A stretch of 64,000 bases of DNA from Styela clava (taxonomy: Eukaryota > Chordata > Ascidiacea > Stolidobranchia > Styelidae). Shown piece by piece: positions 32,508-45,907 of this stretch (the stretch's first letter is position 1; every line of letters begins with the position of its first letter). The notes beneath the pieces were generated by a model that made no database searches, was not told the DNA's origin, and was given only the letters and a program-made list of their open reading frames with translations. The DNA lies in NCBI RefSeq assembly GCF_964204865.1, contig NC_135251.1, positions 18,352,001-18,416,000 of the forward strand, in the 5' to 3' direction. The position numbers and the translations under genes are program-made.

Positions 32508-35500
32508 ATGATGTTGGCCTTTCGTTCGTTCGTTCTTGCTCTATTTATTTTCGAATCAACTTCTGGTGCTGCACAAGGAATATTTCAATGTAAAATGAAG
32601 GCAGGATGCAATTTTCCTCAATGCGATCCAATTCCAGGGGCTTTAAATAAATTCGGTTTCAATATCGATGATTATCTACAGGTGCAAGAATTTCCAATCG
32701 TTTGTGAAGCAAGAGGTCAACAAAGAAGTAACAATGTTTTACCAGAAATTATAAATGATAATGAGGAAATTGATGTTCTCAAGCAAGGTAAGTAACTAGT
32801 GGTTCTCTTCCTGAATAAGATCCAAGCGACATATGTGCCTCAATTGGTTTTACGCTTTGCAGTGAATTATTATCCTACTAAAATAGGGTCAATATTGTAA
32901 GCACGTCTACAGTTTAATTCACAAAATTCCATTAACATTCATTACGAGATTGGCGATTACTGGCGGGATCGCACCACGCTCACTCTACTTTAGGTTATTA
33001 AGCAGTCGGTGATAAATGCTTAACGTTTTTTTGCTTTTCGTAGAACTGCGACGCGTTGAAAGAACTGTCAAAGAACAAAACGAGCAACTAGTAATATTAA
33101 AGTACGAAAATCGTCAAACCAAAGACCGTAAGTTTCATAAATAATTCAAAATATGATTTTGCGGTTCGAGGCGTGGTGTTGATTTTAATTGTTATTACTA
33201 ACGAGTATAATTATTATTCTGAACAATGTCTTGAGTTACCACATGGACTTTAAGGTGATTACTATATTATGATCTCAGTAAACTTTCATGTTTCAGCTTT
33301 CACAACAGTGACATAATGTATATATATATATTCTATGTTTAATCACGTGGAAGGGGGAGATATATAGATAAAAATATAAATTAAATACAATATCCAATCG
33401 CTTCATCTTATCTACTTTTCACTTGGATAATAATATCAAATTGAATCGTCGTCATATATCACAACGTCATTCACAATAAAAACACTAAAATAGCGTTGAT
33501 TACTCGATTATTTAAAACAGCAGTGAGTATTAACATGGTACAACATTGGGATCAGATATAAACTATTCGATATTTCAAACATTTTTACCAGACATGCATA
33601 TGAGTACTGAATATAGATAATACCTCGTACAAGGTTTTATTTAAAATTGGAATGAACTTCAACGCTATATACATTTTACCTATAGGTTACAGACATTATC
33701 TACAAATTTCAAATTGAAAGATACTTAATTTTCCGCACAGTTCTGCGGTGTGCATATACATGGAAACAAGCCTTATTATGTAGGCTTGAATAAAACTATC
33801 TTTTGTGGAGATAGATTTAATAATAAATTGACAAGGTCTCTAAGGGCGGACATAACTATGCTAGGATGCAAACAAGTAAGTGAAGCAATCCGTGATCTGA
33901 AACTATTCTGGTGAACACTGTTTTTCTGATCTATTTCTGGTCTAAACTTTTTACATTACGCCTTCTAACGGATGCCGTAAATAAAAAAATCAAATTTTAT
34001 TTTAACTAGAATCGGATCAAAAAGGCCATGTATTCTCAACCTATTTGAATATTCATTTTGCAATATATCATTTTGTTACAGTGCTTAGAATTAATAATCA
34101 AATCAACAAAAGGCAAGCTGAAGAACTGATTGAACTGAGAACTGAAAACACCAAAACTCAAGAACGTGAGTAATGTGGAATTCAGGTCAATATAAATTTG
34201 TGTGTCAAATAAGAAAAAAGACGGTTTTTAAAGCCATGGAAGTGCAAAACACTGTATTCAAACAAGGACATACTTTTGTCATAACCAAAGATATCAGTAT
34301 CGAAATATATAGCAACATATTATGCTCCACTTCATTGCAGAAATAGTATTATTGAGGGCTTTACTAAATTTTGCAATTTTAAAAACTATTTTTATATAAA
34401 ATGATTGAAATTTATTTCACAGAAATCCAAAAGCAAAAGAAAGAACTTAAAATTATAAAAGACAGCTTACGGGCCCTAATGAAAGGTAATTGTAGGCAGT
34501 GACATAACCATTTTTATCAAAATATACATTATGGTATATACTGGTATTTTCATAAGTCCCCAAAATTTATCAAGTGGAAAACGTCATTATTTTTAATTTT
34601 TAAGATTATAGGATTGCAACTGAACCCTAGAAAAATTTGAAAGTATATGATCTTTAAAAAACTTCTGTAGCCTCTGAAAATATAAAACTGACTGGCCATG
34701 TAGGTAAAAAGAGAGACATTTGTCGAATGATGAAAACAACAAAAACAATTGAAGAGGTAAAATCAGCAAATAATATGTTGGCATAATCCAAAACGGTTGT
34801 CATACCAGGTACATATTTTTATCTTTCCAATTTAAAATTTGCTTATCATTTCTTCATATAAAAAGAAGGTGCAACATCAAAGCCCAGCCCAGTATTTAGA
34901 GTCAAACCAACAACCGTAGCAGGTAAGACATTTTGTACTCAAGACTTGGAATGAATTCTGCTGAATAAAGTTCGAGTCGCCTCGAATAAACAAACCTATA
35001 AACAGTAAAAATAGCGTGTCTGCATTAAATTGACAACTTTTTATATTGTCTGACATTGATAACAAATACGAGAGCTCTAATTACCGTTATTTCTTAAAGC
35101 GCAATTTGAATTTTATTCAGACCGAGTTAAAATTTTGAAATTGTAGTTTAAGACTTGAAAGCTGAGAGTCGGAGCTATTTCAGTCTAACCTCAGTTTCTC
35201 GTTAGTACATTTGTCCCTAAACCAATATTTTAACAAACTTAACTTAAGATAGTTTAAACAAATTTAAACCTCACCATACAAACCAGCCCGGTGGAATTTT
35301 CAAGTAAATAATTTTTGAGCACCACGCTTTTTGTTCCCAGCACTTTTATATATTATATATATGAACAACAATGTATTTTAGATTTATAAAAGACTCAATA
35401 TCAAACCATGGGAATACAATGATGGCAACAAACCACTTACTTTGCCACATATTATATGACTGCCAATTTGTGTTAATTGTGTCATCTCAGTTGTTCAATT

Positions 35501-35980
35501 TGGCCTCGATGTGAGCTTTTTTAAGCAAGTACGACAGGCAATTCCTAAACATTTGCATTGAGTTGAAGAAAAACATCCATTTTGAATTTAATGCACGCAA
35601 AGCAAAACTTTTTAACGTTATAAATAGTTTCTGATAATGGTCAACATTCTACAGAACACGAAGGCGCACTGAGGCTTGTGGACGGACGTAACAATAAAGA
35701 GGGTAGAGTGGAAATCTTCCATGCGGGAAAATGGGGAACAATATGCGATAGAGAATTCGAGATTGACGAGGCAAATGCTGTTTGTTATACTTTGGGATTT
35801 AGTGGAGCAAAGTTTGCTTTAGGACAGGCACATTTTGGATCTGGAGCTGGACCTATATGGATTGCTTTCGAGCATACCTGCAGCGATGAAAACACGGATT
35901 TTTATCATTGCCATGGAACTTTTGGTAAACAAACATATCTTTGCGATCACGAAGACGACGCGTCAGTAGTATGCAATTAA
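32508..35980 (+). CDS. Secreted coiled-coil protein with C-terminal SRCR domain (6 exons, 297 aa)
   Basis: Exons 32508-32787, 33044-33127, 34082-34165, 34423-34485, 34866-34922 and 35655-35980 total 894 nt with consistent phases; every intron is phase 1. Residues 1 to about 21 form a signal peptide (SFVLALFIFES). Residues 22-93 contain several cysteines (FQCKMKAGCNFPQCDP and an IVCEARG site). Residues 94-170 are a heptad-like, Lys/Glu-rich coiled coil encoded by exons 2-4, and 171-189 is a Pro/Thr-rich linker. Residues 190-297 are one SRCR domain with six cysteines (TIC, AVC, HTC, YHC, YLC, VVC), fitting group A. Oligomeric scavenger receptors such as MARCO share the coiled coil plus SRCR plan, but this protein has no collagen region. 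Pattern binding is plausible but not shown. Confidence 0.85.
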
Positions 35981-36404
35981 TGAGTTTGTACATCAATTTT
36001 AATATCCTAATTTCCGATGGGATTGAATCCAAAGTAAACAGGTTTTATTTTTGCAATATATATGAAATAAGTATATCGCACTTTTTCCAGCAACCAGATT
36101 ATATGCATGGTATAAATTTTCCTATTAGGCAGTTAATTTTTGCATTATATTTCTAGCAATAGTGTAATTCAATGCATTGTATTAGTGAAATTGACAATTT
36201 TGTGGTGAATTTGAGATTCACGATTTGTTTTAATCATCATCTTTCATTGTGTGAAAACATGACTATGTGTAAAATGAACTTCGAATTCGTATTGCCTTAG
36301 TCTTGACTTGTGCAAACAGCAAATAATTATTCATATTGTATATATTAGGTATTAAAATTGTGTTCTGTGTACGTACAATTTTGATCGGATCTAATTCGGA
36401 GCTT

Positions 36405-36410
36405 AATAAA
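36405..36410 (+). terminator. Candidate polyadenylation signal of the SRCR gene
   Basis: AATAAA about 425 bp after the SRCR stop codon. It is the first good match in noncoding downstream sequence that I noted. Confidence 0.35.
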
Positions 36411-36630
36411 GAACTAGTCAGTAGTGGTAAGTTGTAGTAATTTAGTAGTAGTAGTAATTTTCGAAGAATTGGGTTCGAAGAAATTTGAAAATAAAATGTT
36501 TTAGGAATCAAGATGATTGAAATTACTATTTTTAGTAAAATTGCAGAATCATACATAGTCCATTCAATAACATAAAAATCCAATGCGTATTACGCTATTT
36601 TTGCTTATCCTAATATTATATATATAAATA

Positions 36631-36905
36631 GTACGAAGAGACATGCAAAACAACAAAATTTACGGACTTTGTTAACTTTATATTAACTATTATACATTTG
36701 TCCGTCAGCCCCTTCAAGAAGTATTTTGATGCTGAATACATTTTGCTCTTTAAAACTAACAAGAGAGCTATGCTCAAATATATGGACACGAAGTTCATAA
36801 CAAACTGTTTTACCATCATTTCCTCGAAAATCATACGGGTTTCGTGTCCCATGGGAAATCCAAATGTGTGCTGTCCCATCCCATTCTATCCCAAGCCTGT
36901 CTATG
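36631..36905. repeat. Fragment of a dispersed repeat also found at 49829-50110
   Basis: Shares GTACGAAGAGACATGCAA, AACAAGAGAGCTATGCTCAAA and the AAATGTGTGCTGTCCCA segment with the element in the Ig-receptor intron. Noncoding; open frames through it are not conserved. Confidence 0.7.
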
Positions 36906-37153
36906 TGTATAGTTGCAAACGCAAGTGGTGTGGTGGAGCAAGGTAAGTACTACAGATATAAACTACAAAGATAGTAAACCCCATATACATTATTAACACC
37001 ACATACGTGGTTCAAATTTGCAATCACAAGCTTTTTAACGCTATTAAAAATAGATGAGAAATAAATCAAAATGCGCTATCGTAGCCTTTGATACGATAAT
37101 GTTTTGGAAGTAACTTTCAACTGTAACTTGGACCTCTAGACTCTAGTCTAGAG

Positions 37154-39107
37154 CAGTGGTTCCCAAACTTTTTGTACCATCGCCCCCCTATAGTAGTTTA
37201 TACAACTTCATCGCCCCCCGGCACTGCAAAAAAAATGAAAGTCTGAAACGAATATATTACAGACCAAATAAGAAGACAAATCATAGTTTATAGTGTTTTT
37301 AATGAGATGGATGAGCTTGGTGTTCTTCAGCGAGTTTTTTAAAATATCTAAAATTACCCCGTTTACTGATGGAAAGGCGATTTAGTTGTTTTGATAGCAA
37401 TAGCAGCACGGCTAAAAACCCCTCTTTCATCGTATCAGAGGTCGGAAATAAAAGAATCCAGGGTTCTACCTTCTCGAAGATCTTGCCTTATAGCATTTAT
37501 CTCCCTAAATTCACCCCATTAAACATTAAAATAATGAAAACAAATTTAATTTTCCAAAACAGCCTAATGACCTTCACCAAAATACATGATATATAACGGT
37601 CTTCGGTAAAATTCATCCTCGATTCCTCTTCCTACCACGTCCTCCGGTCCGATCACCAGTCCATAGAATCAATCAGCCCTTTGTCTTCGATTTGTGGACT
37701 CGGATGGCCCAGGGGTCGGCAAATTTTACATCGCTCGCGGGACAAAATTTAGGGTTGCTATTTTGCGGATCGCATATATTTTTTGAAAGTTAAAAACGGA
37801 ACATCGTGCGAAAACTGCGACAATTCGTGAACTCAACTTAGTCGTCTTATTAAAAATTATTACAATGACATTTAATGTGTCACTGTCTTGTTGCCGCATC
37901 ACGCTTGATAGCTTTACGACGCCAAGATTGGAAGATTTTCTAAATGGGCATCACTAACCTTAGTTTTTTGCTCGTTCTTTGTAATGTTCATTTTCGAAAA
38001 TAATTGTTCGCACAAATATGTACTTCCAAACATCGAAATGAATATTTTCGCAGGGTTTCTAGAATTTTGATAAAGTTTTGCTTTAAGAAGATATACATTC
38101 TTACAAAAATTAAGCAGTGACGAATCTCTCGAATACAATATGAATTTTATATCTGCGTGTTTCCATTTTTCTAGTTATGATTGAATTGTAGGCTCGTTAA
38201 ACGAGTAGCTGTTCAGGATATATATAATGAAATTTAGTCTAAACGTGTCTCGCGATAAATTCTGTTACGTAAAAAAATGTAATTTACTCCTCGAGCGTAG
38301 ATAATAAATAAAATTAATTCATCGTTAAAACCGCCGTTTGGATGCTTCCCCTGGCATAGACTTCCTTGTATACTTCATGACGTTGGTCATTGAGCAAAAT
38401 GCAAAAATAAACGTAACAATGCCCCTTTCGCATCTGCTCAGAGCCTCAGACACATTCCTCGCTCAGACAGACTTTCAGGCGTGGTCGTGAACATTACCTC
38501 TTTTTCGCGATTTTGAATTATATTCGTTAGTTTTTAGTTAAATAAGTCAATGATCATTCTATGAGTTTTAGTTCAATTACAGAAATCAAAAATTAGTGTA
38601 GAAATAGCTGTGATAGACTAGGCAAAAATTCTTTACCGGTACTTTTAAAAAGCAGATTGCTGAATGGTATGAATTAGAATGATAGTTTGAAACAAATACT
38701 TTATTTTATAGGCAATAACTCGCGAAACCACTCTTGAAATAAGCACCGAAAAAATAAATTTTAGTATATAAAGTAAGGGAAGAATTTACCGGGGTCAAAG
38801 GTCGGGAAAAGGTCCATTCAGTGAAGCGTCCCGGGCCAGATTACTTCAGATTTCCCGACCACTGGGATACGCAAACTACCGTACCTTATTACTGCAAAGA
38901 CGAGTCCAGCAATTCTTTCGCGTGTGACATCGCCCACGTGATTCAAACCTACGAAAGCACGCAGAGTACAGTAATCAAGTGAACGATGCGCCGACCAAAA
39001 ACAGGTTTCGCGAAATCGCCCCCCTATCGCCCCCTTCGACTTTTTCGCCCCCTTCTGTATCGTTTTCGCCCACCGGGGGGCGATATCGCCCACTTTGGGA
39101 ATCACTG
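37154..39107. mobile_element. hAT element, 1954 bp, with nested hAT fragment
   Basis: Termini CAGTGGTTCCCAAA and TTTGGGAATCACTG with perfect 8-bp target duplication GTCTAGAG (37146-37153, 39108-39115). GC-rich CGCCCCC/GGGGGGCG tracts lie just inside both ends. A second hAT-like terminus (CAGGGGTCGGCAAA) starts at 37710. Minus-strand 38138-37914 encodes a transposase dimerisation remnant (FGSTYLCEQLFSKMN), so an older hAT piece may be nested here. No full transposase. Confidence 0.88.
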
Positions 39108-39115
39108 GTCTAGAG

Positions 39116-40897
39116 TCTAGTAGACCGTGGATCGTGGTTAGGAAAACACCGTGTTAATATATATACTCCATGATTATAACAGTGTCATAGATTGCATAGC
39201 GGATATGACACCACTTATGTAAACTAATTAGTGTAACACATTTATGAATGCGCTTGCCATTTGTATCGCATATTAGAACTTCATAATAGATTCTCAATGT
39301 GTTTAGAAATTTTACCTATAACATCGAATTGGATGAACGTATGAAATGAGTCAAATCATATGACTGATGTTAAAATTTTATTAGGCTTCTGTTACACATA
39401 TTGTCTACAAATACATATGGTATTTATTCGACTTTGAATAGGAAATTATTGTTAAACTTATTCTATGAATATGTCAAGTAAGCGCTACCTCGCAACATTC
39501 GGAACAACGATAACATACGTTCAGTTGCTGTTACGCCCGAGTTGCCAGACACAATGGCTAAACGAATCACTTCCTCTGCCCTGCGCGCGGTCAGCTGTGA
39601 GAGGCAAATTTTATTACATTCATTCACCTGTAGTTGCGTACAGATAAAATGCCAGTCACATATACCTAGCATAAATGAGGTGAGTGAAGTGAACGATGAA
39701 ATGAAATGTAGTAGCATTGTAAACATACTTTGCAGTTTACTGTTGGGCGATATTGTTAAAAGTTCGACCAAAGAAGGTATTGGGCTATGTTTGTGGAAGT
39801 TGGAAGTTTGATATTTAAAATATCTCATCGGTATTCAATTCAACCAACTTTTTTTGTAATATTGACACAATATTATAGGCGGAACTTTCACAAATATTTG
39901 ATGCTGTGAAAGCATAATATTTCCATTGTACTCAAACAAATGTAGCGAGACGATTACTTTTAAAGAATGAGACAGAAAGGATAAGTCTAATATTGAATAT
40001 TTAATTGACTAGCCTAGTTCGTAAATATAAATATCACATGAAAAAGTTTCTGCCTGTATCAGTGTTAATCAGTCAGTTTTTGCGTGATTGGACTTCAAAG
40101 GCATGTAATAGAGAGTATTTATCAGTAGGGTACGGTTGGAGGAAAATTCCTACAAGCTATAAATATTGTACTATTCAAATTCATGAAAGTAATACAACTT
40201 GAATACTGCAACACATATACATTTGTTATATTCATAATATAAAATGTAGAAGTTCTGTAATTCCTTGACACCATTGTCGAATTACCAATCTACACCAGGT
40301 AAAGCTTATAGCAAGGGTGTATATCATCGTGTTATAGTTAGCTTGTCGCCGCAGATAAAAGCAAAGTTCTTTTTTTAATGCGTAAGCTTAAAATGGCACA
40401 TGGCGGATGTCCAAAGAATGACTAAGACCTGTGATTTATCTCTTGTTTAAGTACCTCGACACAACGGCCAGTGCATAGATAGATTGCATCAAAGATTAGA
40501 ATGATAGAAACAGACACCATCAATACTATATGCAATGACTTGCAGGATAAACCTTACTGAAAGGCGAGTTCAATCGTTCACCGATATTGTAATCATAATC
40601 GAGAAAATTGCATTGGATTATTTACTCTTTCTGCGCATTCCAGAGATTACCTTTTCCGGAAAACAACAATTATATTGAATTACCCCATTTTTTTCTGTAT
40701 TTCAATCATGTTGGGATTTTCGTTAGAACCACGCCAGGAGTTTGTGAATGCCAATGTTGATCCATCGGAAAATGTTTTTTTCTCAACACCTAAATAATTT
40801 ATTTCACCTAATTCTCAGCCGCCTAAATTGTGAACCATCCATAACAATAGCATAAGATTATTATAAGTGTCCGACACTGTTCTCAAGTATTACAAAA
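39116..40897. other. Intergenic stretch without a supported gene
   Basis: AT-rich DNA between the hAT element and the esterase gene. Open frames on both strands overlap at 39463-39828 and have no recognised domain. No repeat boundaries or promoter motifs were identified with confidence. Confidence 0.5.
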
Positions 40898-41026
40898 TTG
40901 AAAAGAATGACATATTACAAAATATTCGCTTATATGCGTAGCACGCGTATGACTAATCCAAATCTGATATCCGATGCATTGAGTATGTTATTTGTATCAT
41001 TTAGATGTAGAAGTCAACCACGCAAG

Positions 41027-44000
41027 ATGAATATAACCTACTTGATTTTCGTCTTCGTCTTGCCAATATTGGTATTTACAGCAATTGTAGTTGGAATGAC
41101 AATTTCTGAAAGACAGGAGGCGGAAAAACCTGAAATTGTTGTCGCAGAAGGTAAGTGAATGATATAGGATTATATTCGAATGGTGTTTTTATTGAATCTG
41201 CACTTTTGATCAAATTTGTCTAATTTATGGAATGTTAATTGTCCAGGGAAACAGGGTATCATTGTTGGTTTAGCAAGCCCTGAAGCTGGCATATTCCAAG
41301 GTATCCCTTTCAGTCATCCACCGACTGGTCAATTCCGATGGAAGAAACCACAACCATTGACAACATTTTCAAAAGATATATGGAATGCGACATATGTTCG
41401 ACCTGGTTGTCCACAAACATGCACTTACAAAAGCAAGAAATATACGTGTCCAGACGAAGTGAGTTAATAAAATATTTATGTTCTCTGCTCAATGCTGTAA
41501 CTAGGCTATGGTAGACTGATTTGTTTTTCTCAAAATAATATATAGGAATTAAAAAATATTTTTAGAATATATTCAAGATTGTTTTGTTTATTTTGAATTT
41601 CAATATAGTATGTACAGAATAACAAAATAATTTAATCGTCAGTTACACCTAGAAAGTTTTTAAATTGTTTTGTGTTCAACTTTTTTCAGACAAACGAAGA
41701 TTGCCTTTATTTAAACGTTTGGGTGCCGCAAAAAATACTAGAAGTTGTTGCTACGAGTGATCTACATCTTGGGAAACATTATACAATTCCTGACAAATAC
41801 CAGAAAGTTGACGAAGAATCTTTAGCTGTGATGGTCTATTTACACGGTGGAAATTTCATGACTGGTGCTGGATCAGCTAGATTATACGATGGCAGATTTA
41901 TTGCAGATCAAGGGAACGTTATAGTTGTATCCACAAATTTCAGGTTGGTGTGTCATAATTTACAAATAAAATATTGTTGAAATTGCCGAAAAAGTTCTTC
42001 CACAAGCATATTACATTTCTCAAATAATCGCGCGTTTATTTTTCAGTCTTGCAGAAGTCATAAATTCATGGACAACTATTTAAAATAGCAGAAGTCAATT
42101 TCCTTTCATTCTTCAAGTTTACTCTATTGATATTAATCCTGTTTAAAATGTAATCTTCCAGATTGGGGGCGTTGGGATTTTTGGTTCAAGGTGACGGTGA
42201 AGATGCCGCGCTAGGAAACTATGGAATATGGGATCAAATTGCTGCTTTAAAATGGATTCAAGAGAATATCAAGTTCTTTGGTGGAAATCCAAAAAAGGTA
42301 AATCTTTATATTTATCCTCACAACAGACGAGCCTACATTTACCTTCGGCCACCTTTTTCTTATTTTATTTCAAAATTATTTTACTAATTATTTCTTAATA
42401 AAATGGCGTTTTTATTACGAAGAGATCACCTATTTTGAATGAACGAATGATATAGCATGATATAATGAATTTAATTGACAATGTCGAATTTTGAATTTAT
42501 AAATTCTTGACATTATATTATCTCTGTATTTTAAAGAATTAAAATAATAAATCAAAACACAAGGTGTTAATGCCCTTGAATACCACAGATCACATTGTTT
42601 GGGCAAAGTTCTGGAGCCGAATCTGTTGCAGTATTGATGACGTCACCGGACGCAAAAGACTTATTCCATCGAGCAATCATGTCAAGCAATCCGATGTCGG
42701 TTCCATTGCGTGATGTTGCAAACGCCAGGCAATATGGTGCAAAATTTGCTGAAGCACTTGGATGTTTACCAGATAACATGACATGCATTAGATCAGCGTG
42801 AGATGTTTTACTTTATAAAACATGCAATTAACTTACATCTTTTAGCCAATCGATGTACTGATAAATAAGCAAATTACCCGCTCACCAATTGCATAAAATA
42901 ACTGTATATCCAAATGTCAGTGGAAAAAAATGTATACTTAACCAAATCATTTTCGTGCTAAGGTACTTCCTAGTAAAATGCCACATATGTATCATATTAT
43001 ATCAATATTAACTTATTTTTAAAGGGCCATTCGTTGTTGATAGTGGTTTGTGTGTACATTCAATCGCAATGTTCAGACAGTTGCTTGCTCGATTATATAC
43101 TCTGAATAAACTAAAGTGTTTTTTTATAGAGACACAAGCGAGATCATCGAGGCCTCACAAGTACAAGGATGTTCGTTATTCGGAGGTGGTAGAAAACTGT
43201 TAGCTCTTCAACCATGGGGCCCAGTTATTGATGGAAAATTCTTAATGGAATCTCCCCTGGAAGCATTCAAGAATGTAAATTAATATCATAGCTAATGAGT
43301 TGATTTTTGTCTCGGATGATTAGGAGAAGAACATTGCAATCTACAATACGAATAATTACTAATGTTATTGTCAACAAATTTCATATATTTGCAAACATTT
43401 TTAAGAGCGAAACAGAAGTAGAAAAACGTTATAGATGGGAACAGTATTATAATGATGTTAAATTATGTTGGATTTAAAATCTTCAACAAAATATACTTGT
43501 ATACTTGAGTTTTAATTGTAAATTTTAGAAAAGAACGATGAAAATACCAGTAATTATTGGAGGAACAGTGGATGAGGGAATGTTTTTCGTTCCAGAAGTT
43601 TTCAAAACACCAGTTGCAAATTTTATTTATCAATTTACTATTGGAACAGTAATGCCATCTGCTACATCTCAAGTACTCAAGGAGTATCCTGCGGTAAGTA
43701 TAGTCTGATCTTAGTCTCACCAACTTTGCGATTTTAACTTAATAATATATCTTATTCTATTCTGCAATATATACACTTTACGATGTATTTTGGGGTTTGT
43801 ACCCTATCAATAGATATAGATATTGTTGGACACGAAGTGTATCTACGGATCGTTTTTTTGTTATTATGCTGTTGTTAGTATTCTTATTTGTGTTGTTATC
43901 ATTGGTGTGAAAAACGCTTTTCACTTTAAATACTGGACGAAATTCTTTGGCATTTTCAACAGTTAGATTTTGTTGTTATCGCTAGACGGCTATATTTCAA

Positions 44001-45907
44001 AGATTTATATGGGCTCAATGAGAATCGTTTTTCACGTTAAAGTTTTTTTTTTATGACGCAATTAAATTTAAAAAATGTGCTCCGTGTGGCGGTTCCGCGA
44101 TCACATTTGAACAATCTGGTTGTCAAGCCGGGAGTGTTTTACAAATGTACAGATAATGTAAAAAACGTGATACAGGTACTTCTTCGTTTTGAGCATTGTT
44201 ATCTTGTTTTTTATTACGTATCAAATTCATTAAACAATATTACTATTTTACCTTGCAGTGCAGCGAGCAATCATGCGACAACCGGTTTGCAATCGGAAAA
44301 ATAATCACTGATTATGCATTCCTTTGTCCAGAAAGAGCAACACTATTTCATACCAGATATGATTCTTGGTTTTACATATTTAACGAATCACTACCTATTC
44401 ACGTGAGTAAACTTATTCTCAGTGTGCGTTTATGACGTCTTAGGCACATTTGCCGATCGACGCATGACGCGTTTCCGAAATGAATCTTTTTCGACATCTG
44501 ACACGAAAGTAATAGACCCAGGCCGACATATATAAAGAATGAATGCGACCGTATTATGATTCATATACTCATATAAGTCAGCCCTTTACTTAGATACATA
44601 GCAAAATTGGCTCTAACCTAATATATTAAACAAAAAGGTTTATGATTTTCTTTTTCCATTTTTTCGTAGTTTCACATTCTTCATTAAAAACGAATTCTGC
44701 TAATTTTTCTATTTATCATAGAATCCGACCATATTTACTGACTTATTTTTTTTTATTAAACCAGTGGTTCCCAACCTTCTTCGATGATTCCCTCTTTAGC
44801 CTACTTTGGATCTTATTATTTCTTCCTCACTATGCATAAAAATATGTTTTCATTATTTATTCGAGCTTCAAGGATTTATTACTACTGTTCCGCGCAGATC
44901 GCACTCTAGCATTTAAATAATATGAATAGTTCATGACGTGCCCATAAGTATGTATAAATAATGCTAAATAACTAAATAGTCAAACTTATTATTCAATTTT
45001 AGTCAAACGGCTGTATTTCCTTCCCCCCAAAAAACTAATTTCTCTTCAATTGGGAAACGCTGGATTAGGCCCCCATTAATACAGTAGCCACGATTCAATA
45101 AGATTCGAAAGGAATTTTACCCATTTGTTAGCAATATATTTTTTCATCATTCATGTGTCATATTCTGTCTTCTTAATAATATCTTTTGTCAGGAACTCTG
45201 GGAAACCGATTTTTGTTTCGACAGAGTTTGCCATTGCGCGGACCTGCCTTTTATTTTTAACACTGTTGGTCTGTCAGATTACAAATTTGATAATAAGGAA
45301 CAAATGTTAGCAAAAAGGATAGTCTACTTCTGGACAAATTTTGCTAAATATGGCAATCCGAATGGCGAGGTATTTATTTTTTTACAATAATTATATATTA
45401 GTGAATATTTTCAGGGCTTTTTACTTTTTCCATATTGAATGTTATTATAGTTGGAGTTTGAAAACAAAAATAATTATCAGATTCTTGAAATATGGAAAAA
45501 TTTCAATGTGATTCATAAAATTAGCATTGATATATGGTTAATATTAATTACGGGAAATTAGATTAATTGACGTCGTATACAAATATTCATGTATATATGA
45601 TTATGATCCATACCACAACTATCGATAGCGCACAGGTTTATGGCAGAAGTCATATATTGAAGTATTATTCTCAATGAATTCCAAACTTTTACTTTGAAAG
45701 GGAGAATTCCAAAATACCTCTGGGCAACGGGAAGAAGGAACATATGGCGAGTACAGCGCCGCCTACTGGCCACGTTTTACAGAGCAAAGCTTCGGTGCAT
45801 ATTCAGCTATTGAACTCAAATCTGACGGTGATAAGATTCTTTCTGATCCATATCAGAAGACTTGCATGTTCTGGGACGAATTGGATTCTTATGGGACGTT
45901 TAGATGA
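41027..45907 (+). CDS. Cholinesterase/carboxylesterase-type alpha/beta hydrolase (10 exons, ~590 aa)
   Basis: Exons 41027-41150, 41247-41458, 41690-41943, 42162-42297, 42589-42797, 43130-43274, 43529-43693, 44259-44402, 45193-45369 and 45701-45907 total 1773 nt in one frame. An N-terminal hydrophobic segment ([20 protein letters not shown]) is a signal anchor or signal peptide; an upstream in-frame ATG at 40898 would add 43 residues. Family marks are [30 protein letters not shown], the oxyanion-hole YLHGGNF, and LGALGF. The catalytic Ser249 is in FGQSSGAES, Glu376 in GTVDEGMFF and His477 in VCHCADLPF. The full triad predicts an active ester hydrolase outside the cell or in the secretory path. 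The substrate cannot be told; acetylcholinesterase identity is not claimed. Confidence 0.88.
43825..44030. repeat. Copy of the 28826-29481 repeat in esterase intron 7
   Basis: Contains GGACACGAAGTGTA, TTGTTATTATGCTGTTGTTA, AAACGCTTTTCACTTTAAAT, ACTGGACGAAATTCTTTGGC and a GCTAGACGGCTAT end, parallel to the trio at 28826-29481. Confidence 0.55.
44762..45062. mobile_element. hAT MITE in esterase intron 8
   Basis: Termini CAGTGGTTCCCAA and TTGGGAAACGCTG, 301 bp apart. The 8-bp flanks (TATTAAAC, GATTAGGC) match at only five of eight places, so it is old or imperfect. No coding region. Confidence 0.6.

Noticed and set aside
38818-39105. 95-codon minus-strand frame
   Set aside because: Falls in the GC-rich terminal part of a hAT element and is not transposase-like.
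39463-39828. 121-codon minus-strand frame overlapping two plus-strand frames
   Set aside because: Frames on both strands are open over the same stretch and none shows a family motif.
44053-44180. Possible extra esterase exon
   Set aside because: The flanking exons (ending 43693, starting 44259) join directly in phase 0 with good family continuity, so no exon is needed.
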